Source of the DNA: Ralstonia pickettii
GTDB taxonomy: Bacteria > Pseudomonadota > Gammaproteobacteria > Burkholderiales > Burkholderiaceae
Assembly (NCBI RefSeq): GCF_016466415.2
Contig: NZ_CP066771.1
Coordinates: 62,001-126,000, forward strand
Direction of reading: 5' to 3'
Length of the DNA stretch: 64,000 nt
Part shown: positions 1-8,244 of the stretch, one piece after another
How the letters are laid out: the number at the start of each line of letters is the position of its first letter
Position numbering within the stretch: the first letter of the stretch is position 1
Notes under the pieces: model-generated
Database searches by the model: none
Seen by the model: only the letters and a program-made list of their open reading frames with translations
What the model was told of the DNA's origin: nothing
Position numbers and translations under genes: made by a program

Positions 1-402
1 GCCTGCAGCGCCCGCGCACTGCGTGAGCACGCTGCGCCACGCACGCTGGCCGACTGCGCGGCACTGCCCTTCGTCACCTACGACGAATCCGATGCGGTCT
101 ACGGGCTGTGGTTCAGGGCGCTGTTCCGGCGCATGCCCGAGACGACCGTCAGCGCACATCACGTGTCCGACCTGGAAGAGGTGAGCACATTGGTGGAGGC
201 CGACATGGGCTGGTCGGTGCTGCCGCTGCATGCCATTCAGGATGCAGTGGAGCGCGGGCGCCTGGAGGTCGTGCGCCCGATCGTGGCGCGGCGCTGCCTG
301 AACACCGTGTTTGCCGTGCGCCGCACATCGAGCTTTCCGAGCGAAGCCCAAGACCGTTTGCTGGTGCGGTTGGCACAGCTTGACGCCGCGGCGCGCGTGT
401 AG
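1..402 (+). CDS. LysR-family transcriptional regulator, C-terminal part (cut by window edge)
   Basis: An open frame runs from base 1 to a TAG stop at 400-402, so only the last 133 residues are visible. They look like the second lobe of a LysR substrate-binding domain: a stretch reading LPFVTYDESDAVYGLWF, then SDLEEVSTLVEADMGWSVLP, which is the usual region of effector-pocket residues followed by the 'G-W/G-V-LP' turn. The helix-turn-helix would lie upstream of the window. The target genes cannot be told from here. The following TetR gene has its own promoter-like region, so the two are probably not one operon. Confidence 0.8.
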   Translation, partial: ACSARALREHAAPRTLADCAALPFVTYDESDAVYGLWFRALFRRMPETTVSAHHVSDLEEVSTLVEADMGWSVLPLHAIQDAVERGRLEVVRPIVARRCLNTVFAVRRTSSFPSEAQDRLLVRLAQLDAAARV

Positions 403-456
403 GTGCCGGTCGCGACCTTCCAGGCCGATTTGCGATCCGCCAAATGCCGCCTTGAA

Positions 457-478
457 ATTAATTAACTAGACAATTAAT
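457..478. promoter_or_regulatory. Candidate TetR operator (AT-rich inverted repeat)
   Basis: Perfect 7-bp arms ATTAATT (457-463) and AATTAAT (472-478) are separated by 8 bp and lie 9 bp upstream of the tetR start codon. An AT-rich palindrome in otherwise GC-rich DNA directly before a TetR gene fits an autoregulatory operator. Binding by this TetR protein is an inference. Confidence 0.5.
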
Positions 479-487
479 ATCTGCGGC

Positions 488-1234
488 ATGGCAACCCGCA
501 AACCTTCCCCGCGCGGCCCGGGCCGCCCCCGTCGTCAGGATGGCGCGGCGCAGGACGGCCTCCGCGACCGTTTGCTCGACATCGCTGTCACCCTGTTTGC
601 GCGCGACGGCGTTGGCCCGACCACGCTTGCCGCCATCGCGCGCGAAGCCGGGGTGACTGCACCGATGGTGCATTACCACTTCAAGACGCGCGATCAGTTG
701 CTCGATGCGGTGGTGGAGGTGCGCATCCGCCCGTTGATCGATCAAGTGACGGGCCCTGCGCTGGCGATCATCGCCGATGGCGCGCATCTGCCTGACCTCG
801 CGCAGACCATGGCCGGTGTCGCGCAGCGCATGGTGGCGGTGGCCAAGGCCACGCCGTGGTTTCCGACGCTATGGATTCGCGAGATCGCCAGCGAGGGCGG
901 TCAGTTGCGCGAGCGTGTGTTCGCGCGCATTGCGCTGGAGCGCGCCACGTTGCTGGTCGACCGCATTGCCCGCGCACAAGCCGCCGGGGCGGTGAACGCG
1001 GCACTGCAGCCACCGCTGGTGATGGTGTCGGTGATTGGCCTGGCGATGCTGCCTTTGGCAACGCGCGCGCTCTGGGGCCGCCTGCCGCTGGCGGATCGGG
1101 TCAGCGACGAGGACATCGGGCGGCACGTGGCCGCGCTGCTGTTGCACGGTATCGGCCCGGTCGCACCGCCCGAGGACGCCAGCAGGCAGAAGACGAAGCC
1201 AAAGTCGACGCCTGAGAGCACGGGGCGCAAGTAG
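488..1234 (+). CDS. TetR/AcrR-family transcriptional repressor of the adjacent efflux operon
   Basis: A 248-residue protein with a TetR helix-turn-helix at about residues 28-72 (LFARDGVGPTTLAAIAREAG, then MVHYHFKTRDQLLDAV), where the YHF motif of the recognition helix is clear. The rest is a helical ligand-binding domain, and the tail is Lys/Ser/Thr-rich and probably disordered. It lies 65 bp upstream of an HlyD-ABC-permease-NodT set on the same strand. This resembles the layout of the E. coli CecR (YbiH)-YbhGFSR locus, so it probably represses that operon. No strong Shine-Dalgarno sequence precedes the ATG. The start was chosen because it is the first one after the AT-rich operator-like palindrome. 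Confidence 0.88.
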   Translation: MATRKPSPRGPGRPRRQDGAAQDGLRDRLLDIAVTLFARDGVGPTTLAAIAREAGVTAPMVHYHFKTRDQLLDAVVEVRIRPLIDQVTGPALAIIADGAHLPDLAQTMAGVAQRMVAVAKATPWFPTLWIREIASEGGQLRERVFARIALERATLLVDRIARAQAAGAVNAALQPPLVMVSVIGLAMLPLATRALWGRLPLADRVSDEDIGRHVAALLLHGIGPVAPPEDASRQKTKPKSTPESTGRK

Positions 1235-1249
1235 GCGAACACGGCACGC

Positions 1250-1285
1250 AATCGAATCAATCGCAACAATCGAACCAATCGAATC
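1250..1285 (+). repeat. Four tandem 9-bp repeats upstream of the efflux operon
   Basis: Consecutive 9-mers AATCGAATC, AATCGCAAC, AATCGAACC and AATCGAATC fill the gap between tetR and the hlyD-like gene, ending 14 bp before its ATG and just before its GGAGG ribosome binding site. They could be a protein-binding array or a simple-sequence tract that varies in copy number. No function is shown by the sequence alone. Confidence 0.7.
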
Positions 1286-1299
1286 CCGCGGAGGGCGGT

Positions 1300-2274
1300 A
1301 TGCGGCAAGCGTTGTGCATCGGCAGGGCTGGGTGTGTGGCGGCGGTATCGGCTGCGGCAATGGTGTTGGTGGGCTGCGCCAAACACGACGACCGCACCTA
1401 CCAGGGCTATGTGGAAGGCGAGTTCGTCTACGTGGCCTCGCCGGTGGGCGGGCGGCTCGAACATCTCGGTGTGCAGCGTGGGCAGACCGTCAACGCGGGT
1501 GCGCCGCTCTTCGTGCTGGAATCGGTGGACGAGACGGCGGCCCGCCAGCAGGCTGCCGCGCAACTGCAAGGCGCCGAAGCGCAGCTTGCCGATCTGAACG
1601 TCGGCAAGCGCGTGCCGGAAGTGGACGCGGTGCGCGCGCAACTGGCCCAGGCGGTGGCGGCGGACAAGCTCTCGTCGACGCAGCTTGCGCGTGACGAAGC
1701 GCAGTTCCGCGCAGGTGGCATCGCGCAATCGCAGCTCGATGCAAGCCGCTCCAGCGCGCAGACCAACGCGCAGCGCGTGCGTGAACTGACCAACCAGCTG
1801 CGCATTGCCCAGTTGCCGGCGCGCAATGACCAGATCCGCGCGCAATCCGCCCAGGTGGAAGCGGCGCGTGCGGCTGTGGCGCAAGCCCAATGGCGGCTCG
1901 ATCAGAAGGCACAGAAGGCTACGCAGGGCGGTCTCGTGTTCGACACGCTGTATCGCGAAGGCGAGTGGGTCGGCGCCGGCAGCCCCGTGGTGCGCATGCT
2001 GCCGGCGGCCAACGTCAAGGTGCGATTCTTCGTGCCGCAAGGCGTGCTCGGCGCGCTCAAGCCGGGGCAAGCCGCGCGCCTGCACTGCGATGGCTGCGCG
2101 GCGGATATCAACGCCACCGTTACCTACATCGCCACCGAAGCCGAATACACGCCGCCCGTCATCTACAGCAATACGACGCGCGACAAGCTTGTCTTCATGG
2201 TGGAAGCGCGGCCGACCGCGGCCGATGGCCCGAAGCTGCGCCCGGGCCAACCCGTGGAGGTGACGCTGCCATGA
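1300..2274 (+). CDS. HlyD/YbhG-type membrane fusion protein (periplasmic adaptor, lipoprotein)
   Basis: A 324-residue adaptor that would link an inner-membrane ABC exporter to an outer membrane channel. The N-terminus carries a signal peptide ending in a lipobox (LVGC, Cys about residue 26). The biotinyl-lipoyl-like half motif YVEGEFVYVASPVGGRLEHL is at about 36-55. A long Ala/Gln-rich coiled-coil hairpin follows (about 75-205), then the second lipoyl half and a beta-barrel domain (VKVRFFVPQGVLGALKPGQ). GGAGG precedes the ATG. The last codons overlap the start of the ATPase gene by 4 bp, indicating translational coupling. The closest functional analogy is E. coli YbhG; substrates are unknown. 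Confidence 0.9.
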   Translation: MRQALCIGRAGCVAAVSAAAMVLVGCAKHDDRTYQGYVEGEFVYVASPVGGRLEHLGVQRGQTVNAGAPLFVLESVDETAARQQAAAQLQGAEAQLADLNVGKRVPEVDAVRAQLAQAVAADKLSSTQLARDEAQFRAGGIAQSQLDASRSSAQTNAQRVRELTNQLRIAQLPARNDQIRAQSAQVEAARAAVAQAQWRLDQKAQKATQGGLVFDTLYREGEWVGAGSPVVRMLPAANVKVRFFVPQGVLGALKPGQAARLHCDGCAADINATVTYIATEAEYTPPVIYSNTTRDKLVFMVEARPTAADGPKLRPGQPVEVTLP

Positions 2275-3242
2275 GCGCTACCAGCCACGACGGTCAACCG
2301 CACACACGTAACGGCGACTACGCCATCGACGTGCATGGCCTGAACAAGCACTTCGGCGACAAGCACGTTGTGAAAGACCTCTCCATGCGGGTCGCGCGCG
2401 GCGAGATCTTTGGCTTTCTGGGCCCCAATGGCAGCGGTAAGACCACGTCGATCCGCATGATGTGCGGGCTGCTGACGCCCGATAGCGGCAGTGGCTCGTG
2501 CCTCGGTTACGACATCCTTAAAGAGTCTGCGCAGATCAAACGGCGCGTCGGCTACATGACGCAGCGGTTCTCGTATTGGGACGATCTTTCGATTCGGGAG
2601 AACCTGGATTTCGTTGCGCGCCTGTACGAGATGCCCAATCGGCGCGAGGTGGTTGATCATGCGCTGGAGCATCTCGGGCTGGCCTCGCGCGCCAAGCAAC
2701 TGGCGGGCGCGCTGTCGGGCGGCTGGAAGCAACGCCTGGCGCTGGCCGCGTGCATGCTCCACAAGCCTGAGCTGCTGCTGCTCGATGAACCCACCGCCGG
2801 CGTCGACCCGAAAGCGCGCCGCGATTTCTGGGAAGAGCTGCACCGGCTGGCGGCGGAGGGCATCTCGGTGCTCGTCAGCACGCACTACATGGACGAGGCC
2901 GAGCGCTGCCACAAGCTGGCCTACATCGCGTATGGCGAGCTGCTCGCACAAGGCACCGCCGATGAAGTGATCGCCGCGCAGCGCCTGTCGACGTGGTCGG
3001 TCTCGGGTGGCAATCTCGTGGAACTGGGCCGCAAGCTCGAAGGGCAGCCCGGCGTCGATCAGACCGTCGCGTTTGGTTCGGTGCTGCACGTGACCGGCGC
3101 GGATGCGCAAGCGCTGGAGGGCACGCTGCGCAAGCTCGCCGCAGAATTCGGCGCCCGCACCGCTCCGATCGACACCGGCCTCGAAGACGTGTTCATCCAC
3201 ATGATGAAGCGCTCCTCCGACAACTACGGGGCGCAACCATGA
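2271..3242 (+). CDS. ABC transporter ATP-binding protein (multidrug/YbhF-like)
   Basis: A 323-residue protein starting at the ATG that overlaps the hlyD-like stop. It shows a complete ABC set: Walker A GPNGSGKTT (51-59), signature LSGGW (148-152), Walker B LLLLDEPTAGVD (168-179) and H-loop His205 in STH. The C-terminal ~90 residues form a DrrA/CcmA-like accessory domain ending in LEDVFIHMM. It has one nucleotide-binding domain, whereas E. coli YbhF has two, so it would have to dimerise or pair differently. It overlaps the permease start by 4 bp. Confidence 0.93.
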   Translation: MSATSHDGQPHTRNGDYAIDVHGLNKHFGDKHVVKDLSMRVARGEIFGFLGPNGSGKTTSIRMMCGLLTPDSGSGSCLGYDILKESAQIKRRVGYMTQRFSYWDDLSIRENLDFVARLYEMPNRREVVDHALEHLGLASRAKQLAGALSGGWKQRLALAACMLHKPELLLLDEPTAGVDPKARRDFWEELHRLAAEGISVLVSTHYMDEAERCHKLAYIAYGELLAQGTADEVIAAQRLSTWSVSGGNLVELGRKLEGQPGVDQTVAFGSVLHVTGADAQALEGTLRKLAAEFGARTAPIDTGLEDVFIHMMKRSSDNYGAQP

Positions 3243-4405
3243 AGCCGGACGCCAATCGCTTTTCGTTGGTGCGTTGGTGGAGCGTGGTGCTCAAGGAGTT
3301 CCTGCAACTGCGCCGGGACCGCGTGACGTTCGCGATGATGATCGGCATTCCGATCATGCAGCTCTTCCTGTTTGGCTTTGCCATCAACGCCGACCCGAAG
3401 CACCTGCTGACCGGCGTGATTGCCGCAGACCAGAGCGAGTTCACGCGCAGCTTCCTGGCCAGCATGCGCAACTCCGACTACTTCGACTTGGCCACCACGC
3501 TGCCGGATGAAACCGCCGGGCGCGAGGCGCTTGCCAAGGGCCAGCTTCAGTTTGTCGTAACGATTCCACCGGACTTCACACGCAAGCTGGTGCGCGGCGA
3601 AAAGCCCTCGCTGCTCGTGGAGGCCGATGCCACCGACCCTGCCGCGACCGGCCTGGCTGTAGCGTCCCTCTCGCAACTGGTGCAGGGCGTCGTCAGCAAG
3701 GATATGAAGGGCGCATTGTCACCGCTGGCCGGGGGGGCGGGCGGATCTGCGAGCACAGCGCCGCCATTCGATGTGCGCATCCACAAGCTCTACAACCCGG
3801 AAGGCATCACGCAATACAACATCATCCCCGGTCTGATGGGCACCATCCTGACGATGACCATGGTGATGATGACGGGCCTGGCCATGACGCGCGAGCGCGA
3901 GCGCGGCACGATGGAAAACCTGCTCGCCACGCCGGTGCATCCGCTCGAGGTGATGACGGGCAAGATCGTGCCGTACATCTTCATCGGGCTGGTGCAGGTG
4001 ACCATCATCCTGCTGATGGCGTTTTTCGTTTTTCAGGTTCCGTTTGTCGGCAGCGTGTGGATGGTCTACGTGTCGGCGCTGCTGTTTATCGTGGCGAGCC
4101 TGACGGTGGGGATTACGCTGTCGTCGCTGGCGCAGAACCAGCTGCAGGCGACGCAGCTGACTTTCTTCTACTTCCTACCGAACATCCTGCTGTCGGGCTT
4201 CATGTTTCCGTTCGTGGGGATGCCCAAGTGGGCGCAGGTGATTGGGAACCTGCTGCCGATGACGTACTTCAACCGGCTGACGCGCGGCATCCTGCTCAAG
4301 GGCAATGGCTGGTTTGAGCTGTGGCCGAGCATCTGGCCGTTGATGGTGTTTACGGTGGTGGTGCTGGGGGTGGCGTTGCGGTTTTATCGCAAGACGTTGG
4401 ATTGA
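3239..4405 (+). CDS. ABC-2 type transporter permease (YbhS/YbhR-like)
   Basis: A 388-residue integral membrane protein starting at an ATG that overlaps the stop of the ATPase gene. It shows the ABC-2 plan: a first transmembrane helix at about 32-50 (MIGIPIMQLFLFGFAI), a large periplasmic domain to about residue 195, then five membrane segments. The ABC-2 signature region reads RERERGTMENLLATPVHP. With the ATPase and HlyD-like protein it forms an efflux pump. Only one permease gene is present, so it may work as a homodimer. A palindromic repeat follows the stop codon by about 50 bp. Confidence 0.93.
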   Translation: MKPDANRFSLVRWWSVVLKEFLQLRRDRVTFAMMIGIPIMQLFLFGFAINADPKHLLTGVIAADQSEFTRSFLASMRNSDYFDLATTLPDETAGREALAKGQLQFVVTIPPDFTRKLVRGEKPSLLVEADATDPAATGLAVASLSQLVQGVVSKDMKGALSPLAGGAGGSASTAPPFDVRIHKLYNPEGITQYNIIPGLMGTILTMTMVMMTGLAMTRERERGTMENLLATPVHPLEVMTGKIVPYIFIGLVQVTIILLMAFFVFQVPFVGSVWMVYVSALLFIVASLTVGITLSSLAQNQLQATQLTFFYFLPNILLSGFMFPFVGMPKWAQVIGNLLPMTYFNRLTRGILLKGNGWFELWPSIWPLMVFTVVVLGVALRFYRKTLD

Positions 4406-4454
4406 GGTGGCTATGTGGATGCTGCGGATTTCGTGGGGCGAGGGGAGTGATGTT

Positions 4455-4676
4455 GGTGGTCCATCCCCTGTTTCGTCCCCTGCCGGGGCCGACTTACTTG
4501 CTTTGTCTTGCCAAAGAAAGGTAAGCAAAGAAAGGCGCGCCCGAGATGGCGACTTCCCCTTGAATTTATGTAACCGGGCGGAGACGGGGAAAACTCGCTT
4601 CGCTCAGACAGTTCCCCGTCTTGTTTCCGCCCGCTTACACAAATTCAAGGCGCCATCTAGGGCAGGGTACGGCCAA
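4455..4676 (+). repeat. Palindromic repeat element, copy R1
   Basis: The first of six related ~220-bp elements in the window. In order it holds a conserved G/T-rich entry, a small hairpin around TTTG-TCTTGC-CAAAG, the constant box GGCGCGCCCGAGATGGCG, and a long hairpin. In the long hairpin CTTGAATTT and CGGGCGGAGACGGGGAA (4575-4591) pair with TTCCCCGT and TCCGCCCG and AAATTCAAG, closed by GATGGCG/CGCCATC, with an AACTCGCTTCGCTCAG loop region. It sits between the permease stop and the start of the outer membrane gene of the same operon and reads open in frame with the latter. Confidence 0.9.
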
Positions 4677-4700
4677 ACCATCGGTGGGCACCTATTGGCG

Positions 4701-6161
4701 GTGGGGCGTGCGTTGTTGGGTGGCGAGCGGTTGCTTGGCGTTGTGATTGTTGCCGCGTTATCTCTGAGCGGCTGTGCCGTCGGTCCCGATTTCAAAGCGC
4801 CGGCGGGGCCTGCGGCTAACGGGTATTCCGCGCAGCCCGTCTCGCGCGAAACCGCATCCGCGCCCGTTGTTGGCGGGGAAGCGCAGCATCTTGTCGATGC
4901 CAACGTGCCGGCCGATTGGTGGCGCCTGTTCCGGTCCCCCGCGCTCGATGCGTTGGTGGACGAGGCGTTGCGCGCGAGCCCGACGGTCATGCAGTCAGAG
5001 GCGCGCTTGCGTCAGGCGCAGGCCGAAGCGCAGGCGCAGTTCGGCTATGCGTTGCCTTCGGTGGATGGCACCGTGTCGGCCGTGCGTCAGCAGATCAACC
5101 CGGAGGCGTTCGGTTTCAACACGCCCAAGCCGGGGCCGTTCACGCTGTATTCGGCGTCGCTGTCGGTGTCGTATGCGCTGGATATTTTTGGCGGCGTGCG
5201 CCGCGCGCTGGAAGCATCGCAAGCGCAGGTCGATACACAGCGTTATGAGCTGGAGGCGGCGCGGCTGTCCCTTGCGGGCAATGTGGTGACGACGGCGGTG
5301 CGGATTGCCGCGCTGGAAGCGCAGATCGCCACCACACAGCGATTGGCGGCCGAGCAGCGCAAGCAGCTGGAAATCACTGAGCGGAGGCTGAGCGTGGGCG
5401 GCGTCGCGCAGGTCGATGCGTTCTCGCAGCGCACGCTCGTCGCGCAGACCGACGCCACGTTGCCGCCGCTCACGCAACAGGCCGCGCAGCAGCGGCACCG
5501 TCTATCGGTATTGCTGGGCCGCGAGCCCGGCGCCGGCTTGCCGGAGCTGCCGTCGCTTGACGCGCTGCATTTGCCCGATCCGCTGCCGGTGTCGCTGCCA
5601 TCCACGCTCGCGCAGCGACGCCCCGACATTCGCGCCGCCGAAGCGATGTGGCACGAAGCCAGCGCCAACGTGGGCGTGGCCACGGCCAACCTGTTCCCAC
5701 GCATCACGTTGTCCGCAGGGTTGGGTTCGGAAACCATCAGCTTCCGCAACCTGTTGGGCGCCGGGTCGAGCATCTGGAACCTGGGCGCCGGGCTCACGCA
5801 GCCAATCTTCCACGGCGGCACCCTGCGCGCGAAAAAACGCGAAGCCGAAGCCGCCTACGATGCAGCCGGCGCCGCCTACAAACAAGCCGTACTGCAAGGT
5901 CTGCAAGAAGTGGCCGACGCCCTGCACGCCGTCAACAACGACGCCCAAACGCTGCAGGCCCGAGCGCTGGCAACCGACCAAGCGCAACAGACCCTGCGCG
6001 CCGCCGAAGCTCGCCACGCCGCCGGCGGCATCAGCACGCTAACGTTGCTGGACGCCCAGCGCCAGGTCGATCAGGCCACGCTGCAACAGGTGCAGAGCCA
6101 GGCGGATCGGTTGCTGGATTCCGCCGCGCTCATGCAGGCGTTGGGTGGCGGTTGGCAGTAG
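4701..6161 (+). CDS. NodT/OprM-family outer membrane efflux lipoprotein
   Basis: A 486-residue protein (from GTG 4701) of the TolC-like outer membrane factor family. It has a signal peptide with lipobox LSGC followed by AVGPDFKAP, the typical NodT start, and two internally repeated outer-membrane-efflux domains. Recognisable blocks are WWRLFRSPALDALVDEAL and LAQRRPDIRAAEAMWHEASA. It completes the efflux pump. Start choice is uncertain: the frame stays open back to 4407 through palindromic repeat R1, and no good Shine-Dalgarno precedes 4701 (alternatives TTG 4695, GTG 4407). Its last 47 codons recur, diverged, at 14389-14532. Confidence 0.88.
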   Translation: MGRALLGGERLLGVVIVAALSLSGCAVGPDFKAPAGPAANGYSAQPVSRETASAPVVGGEAQHLVDANVPADWWRLFRSPALDALVDEALRASPTVMQSEARLRQAQAEAQAQFGYALPSVDGTVSAVRQQINPEAFGFNTPKPGPFTLYSASLSVSYALDIFGGVRRALEASQAQVDTQRYELEAARLSLAGNVVTTAVRIAALEAQIATTQRLAAEQRKQLEITERRLSVGGVAQVDAFSQRTLVAQTDATLPPLTQQAAQQRHRLSVLLGREPGAGLPELPSLDALHLPDPLPVSLPSTLAQRRPDIRAAEAMWHEASANVGVATANLFPRITLSAGLGSETISFRNLLGAGSSIWNLGAGLTQPIFHGGTLRAKKREAEAAYDAAGAAYKQAVLQGLQEVADALHAVNNDAQTLQARALATDQAQQTLRAAEARHAAGGISTLTLLDAQRQVDQATLQQVQSQADRLLDSAALMQALGGGWQ

Positions 6162-6182
6162 CCTCTGCGTGATACTGGCGCG

Positions 6183-6449
6183 CTATATGACGACGGCGCT
6201 GCCGTCTCCGATGAGCGTCGCGCCGCATTCCGTCATGTCGCCGTGAAGGGCTGCGGGCTGGCCATCAATCAGCATGTCTGAGCTGACTTTACTGATGCTG
6301 TTTGGGCCATGAAGGGGGCAATCCACCATGTCGTGCAGGCGGGCAATGGGTTTGCCATCCAGCAGACTTTCTGATGAGCCTGTGGTGACGTGTCCGCCGT
6401 GCGAGTGTTGGCAGCCGACAGTGATCATGCTTCCTTGTAGTTCATCCAT
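6183..6449 (-). CDS. PAAR-domain protein (T6SS spike tip)
   Basis: An 88-residue protein with the glycine- and histidine-rich repeat pattern of PAAR proteins (HGGHVTTGSSESLLDGKPIA, DMVDCPLHG, DMLIDGQPAALHGDMTECGA). PAAR proteins form the metal-stabilised cone at the tip of the VgrG spike and can recruit effectors. It is the last gene of the vgrG-led module, 5 bp after the preceding gene, with no extra effector domain of its own. It ends 21 bp from the stop of the convergent outer membrane efflux gene. Confidence 0.88.
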   Translation of the reverse strand: MDELQGSMITVGCQHSHGGHVTTGSSESLLDGKPIARLHDMVDCPLHGPNSISKVSSDMLIDGQPAALHGDMTECGATLIGDGSAVVI

Positions 6450-6454
6450 TGGTG

Positions 6455-7117
6455 CTACCTCCTACGATTTGGCGGGCGTTTCAGAATTTCTAGCGGGATG
6501 TACGGCACGAAGTGCCAGTTTTCCGCCTCGGGGTCGAATAGCCCAATCTGATCTGCATCGCTCGGCACGAGGCCGCGAACGTGATTCGCCTTATGAAAGG
6601 CACTGTGCATTGTGTGTGTGATCTGCGCCTGCTTCCACGTGGTGGATATCCGCTGTGCGGTTTCCTGCCAAGCGAAGAGGCCGACGCCCTCATGCAGATG
6701 ATTAATCTCGCGCAGGACATCATCTGGAAAATCTATGCACAGTTCGTCTTGGTCAAGCTGAAGTCGGATGTCCCGCTGTAAGCGGTAGCTGACCAGGGGA
6801 GATTGCTGACCATCCAATAGTTGCGCGTCCTTTGCACGAAAGCCGCAGAGGATTTCCAGCGAGACACCTGCTGGAAATGCCGCCCTCAGGTCCTGGGGGC
6901 GAAGCGAGTCCAGCCGGATTGATCGGTACTCGCAATCGGGATTGTCCTTGCGGACCATATCCATCATGGCGTCAAACGGCGATAGATAGCAGCCCAGTAC
7001 GGCACCACCGTCATCTTTGAGCGCGCGGATCAGCAGCGAGGTTGTGCTCGTGCCGCTTGGCCCTCGATCCCTCGCAAGCACCACATACAACACAGGCGTC
7101 GTGGTGATCGTTGTCAT
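6455..7117 (-). CDS. Uncharacterised protein of the T6SS module
   Basis: A 220-residue protein not assignable to a known family by eye. It has no signal peptide or membrane helix and is mixed alpha/beta in appearance. The C-terminal part contains QAQITHTMHSAFHKANHV and ends with FVPYIPLEILKRPPNRRR. Its ATG overlaps the stop of the upstream gene (ATGA), so it is translationally coupled to the DUF6708-like membrane protein. Position between the effector and PAAR makes it a candidate immunity or accessory protein, an inference from context only. Confidence 0.75.
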   Translation of the reverse strand: MTTITTTPVLYVVLARDRGPSGTSTTSLLIRALKDDGGAVLGCYLSPFDAMMDMVRKDNPDCEYRSIRLDSLRPQDLRAAFPAGVSLEILCGFRAKDAQLLDGQQSPLVSYRLQRDIRLQLDQDELCIDFPDDVLREINHLHEGVGLFAWQETAQRISTTWKQAQITHTMHSAFHKANHVRGLVPSDADQIGLFDPEAENWHFVPYIPLEILKRPPNRRR

Positions 7118-8244
7118 GTGCTCGCCTCCGCCAGTTTCTGAATAAGTGCCTCCGCCTCGGCGCGCGTGAGAACGCCTTCCCGCCGCCGGTATTTCTCCAG
7201 CGCCAGCATCCGGTCGATGTCATCGCGCGAGGGGTGGCCATTGGGGCCACTGGAAAAGCCGATAAAGTCATCGGCATAGGGGCGGGCGTAAGGGTCGTTC
7301 GGCTCGGGTTTGCAGGCCGCTTCGATCTCGGCGGGCCACCCGGGGTCGCTGCAGGTGATGAGCGTGAGCCAGCGGCAGGTCGCCTCCAGCAAGGTGAAGG
7401 GCAACATGACGTAGCGCATGGATGCAAAGAACAGATCGGTAAACCTCGGCCCCCAGCAGATTCTGTAGCCTTCGGCAAAGGTCTCGCGCGGTGCCCAGAA
7501 GCGGTAGGGCTCGGGCAGGTTGGCGGGCCCGTCTTGCATATAGCGTCGGAAGTACTCCCATTGCAGTTGAGCCTGCTCGACGGTGAACACCATTTGCCCG
7601 AGCACAAAGGCACGCACCACGTTGCCGTGTTCGTCCAGCGTGTAATGGCGCACGTCGTACATGTCATAGCTGCGCTTAAAGCCGCTGACTTTGCGCTTGC
7701 CAATGCAGAAGAACTCCTCGTTGCTCCAGGGCACTTCCCAAATGCCGTCAGGGTCCTTGGTGCGGATGGCGTAGATACGGCGGGTCTTGCGGTTCAGGCG
7801 GATGGGGCGGCGCTTCAGGGTAAAGAGGTTGCGGCGCAGGATGTCGTATCCGACAGTGCTGAAAAAGGCGGTGAACGCCACGAATGTGACCACACCCAGA
7901 ATCGTCCAGAACCAATAGCCGTCTTGAGCCATTGTTTGAGGGCTATCGACAAAAGGGCCGGCCACCCACATGCCACACCAACCCAACGAGAATGCCGTGG
8001 CCGCTATGCAAATCACTGATCCCAGCCCCATGATCTGAATTTGGTCCTGCGCGTCATCGATGATTTCCAGACAAGTGGAGTCGATGCGATACACATTGCC
8101 CATTTCTTCCACGGTTTCAAGCACGGGCCTGTCAATGCGAAGCCGATGTTGCATCTCCCATTCGCCAAGCGGCTTGCCTTTCTGCTTGGCATAGATCGAC
8201 TGCGGCAAGCGCTCATCCTTGCTCGGAAACGAAATCTTGATCAC
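7114..8244 (-). CDS. Membrane protein of the T6SS module (DUF6708-like), possible immunity or accessory factor
   Basis: A 376-residue protein started at GTG 8244, which overlaps the effector stop (GTGA) and has an AGAGGAG ribosome binding site. Two hydrophobic helices lie at about 70-92 and 108-130. They are followed by a cytosolic domain with PIRLNRKTRRIYAIRTKD and IWEVPWSNEEFFC, a pattern I associate with the DUF6708 proteins found next to T6SS effectors (family name from memory). A membrane protein immediately downstream of a putative pore-forming effector is a natural immunity candidate. The frame stays open further upstream, but that part lies out of frame inside the effector gene. Confidence 0.75.
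   Translation of the reverse strand: MIKISFPSKDERLPQSIYAKQKGKPLGEWEMQHRLRIDRPVLETVEEMGNVYRIDSTCLEIIDDAQDQIQIMGLGSVICIAATAFSLGWCGMWVAGPFVDSPQTMAQDGYWFWTILGVVTFVAFTAFFSTVGYDILRRNLFTLKRRPIRLNRKTRRIYAIRTKDPDGIWEVPWSNEEFFCIGKRKVSGFKRSYDMYDVRHYTLDEHGNVVRAFVLGQMVFTVEQAQLQWEYFRRYMQDGPANLPEPYRFWAPRETFAEGYRICWGPRFTDLFFASMRYVMLPFTLLEATCRWLTLITCSDPGWPAEIEAACKPEPNDPYARPYADDFIGFSSGPNGHPSRDDIDRMLALEKYRRREGVLTRAEAEALIQKLAEAST

Noticed and set aside
1250-1285. Short tandem repeats considered as a CRISPR remnant
   Set aside because: Units are 9 bp, directly adjacent without spacers, and no cas genes are present.
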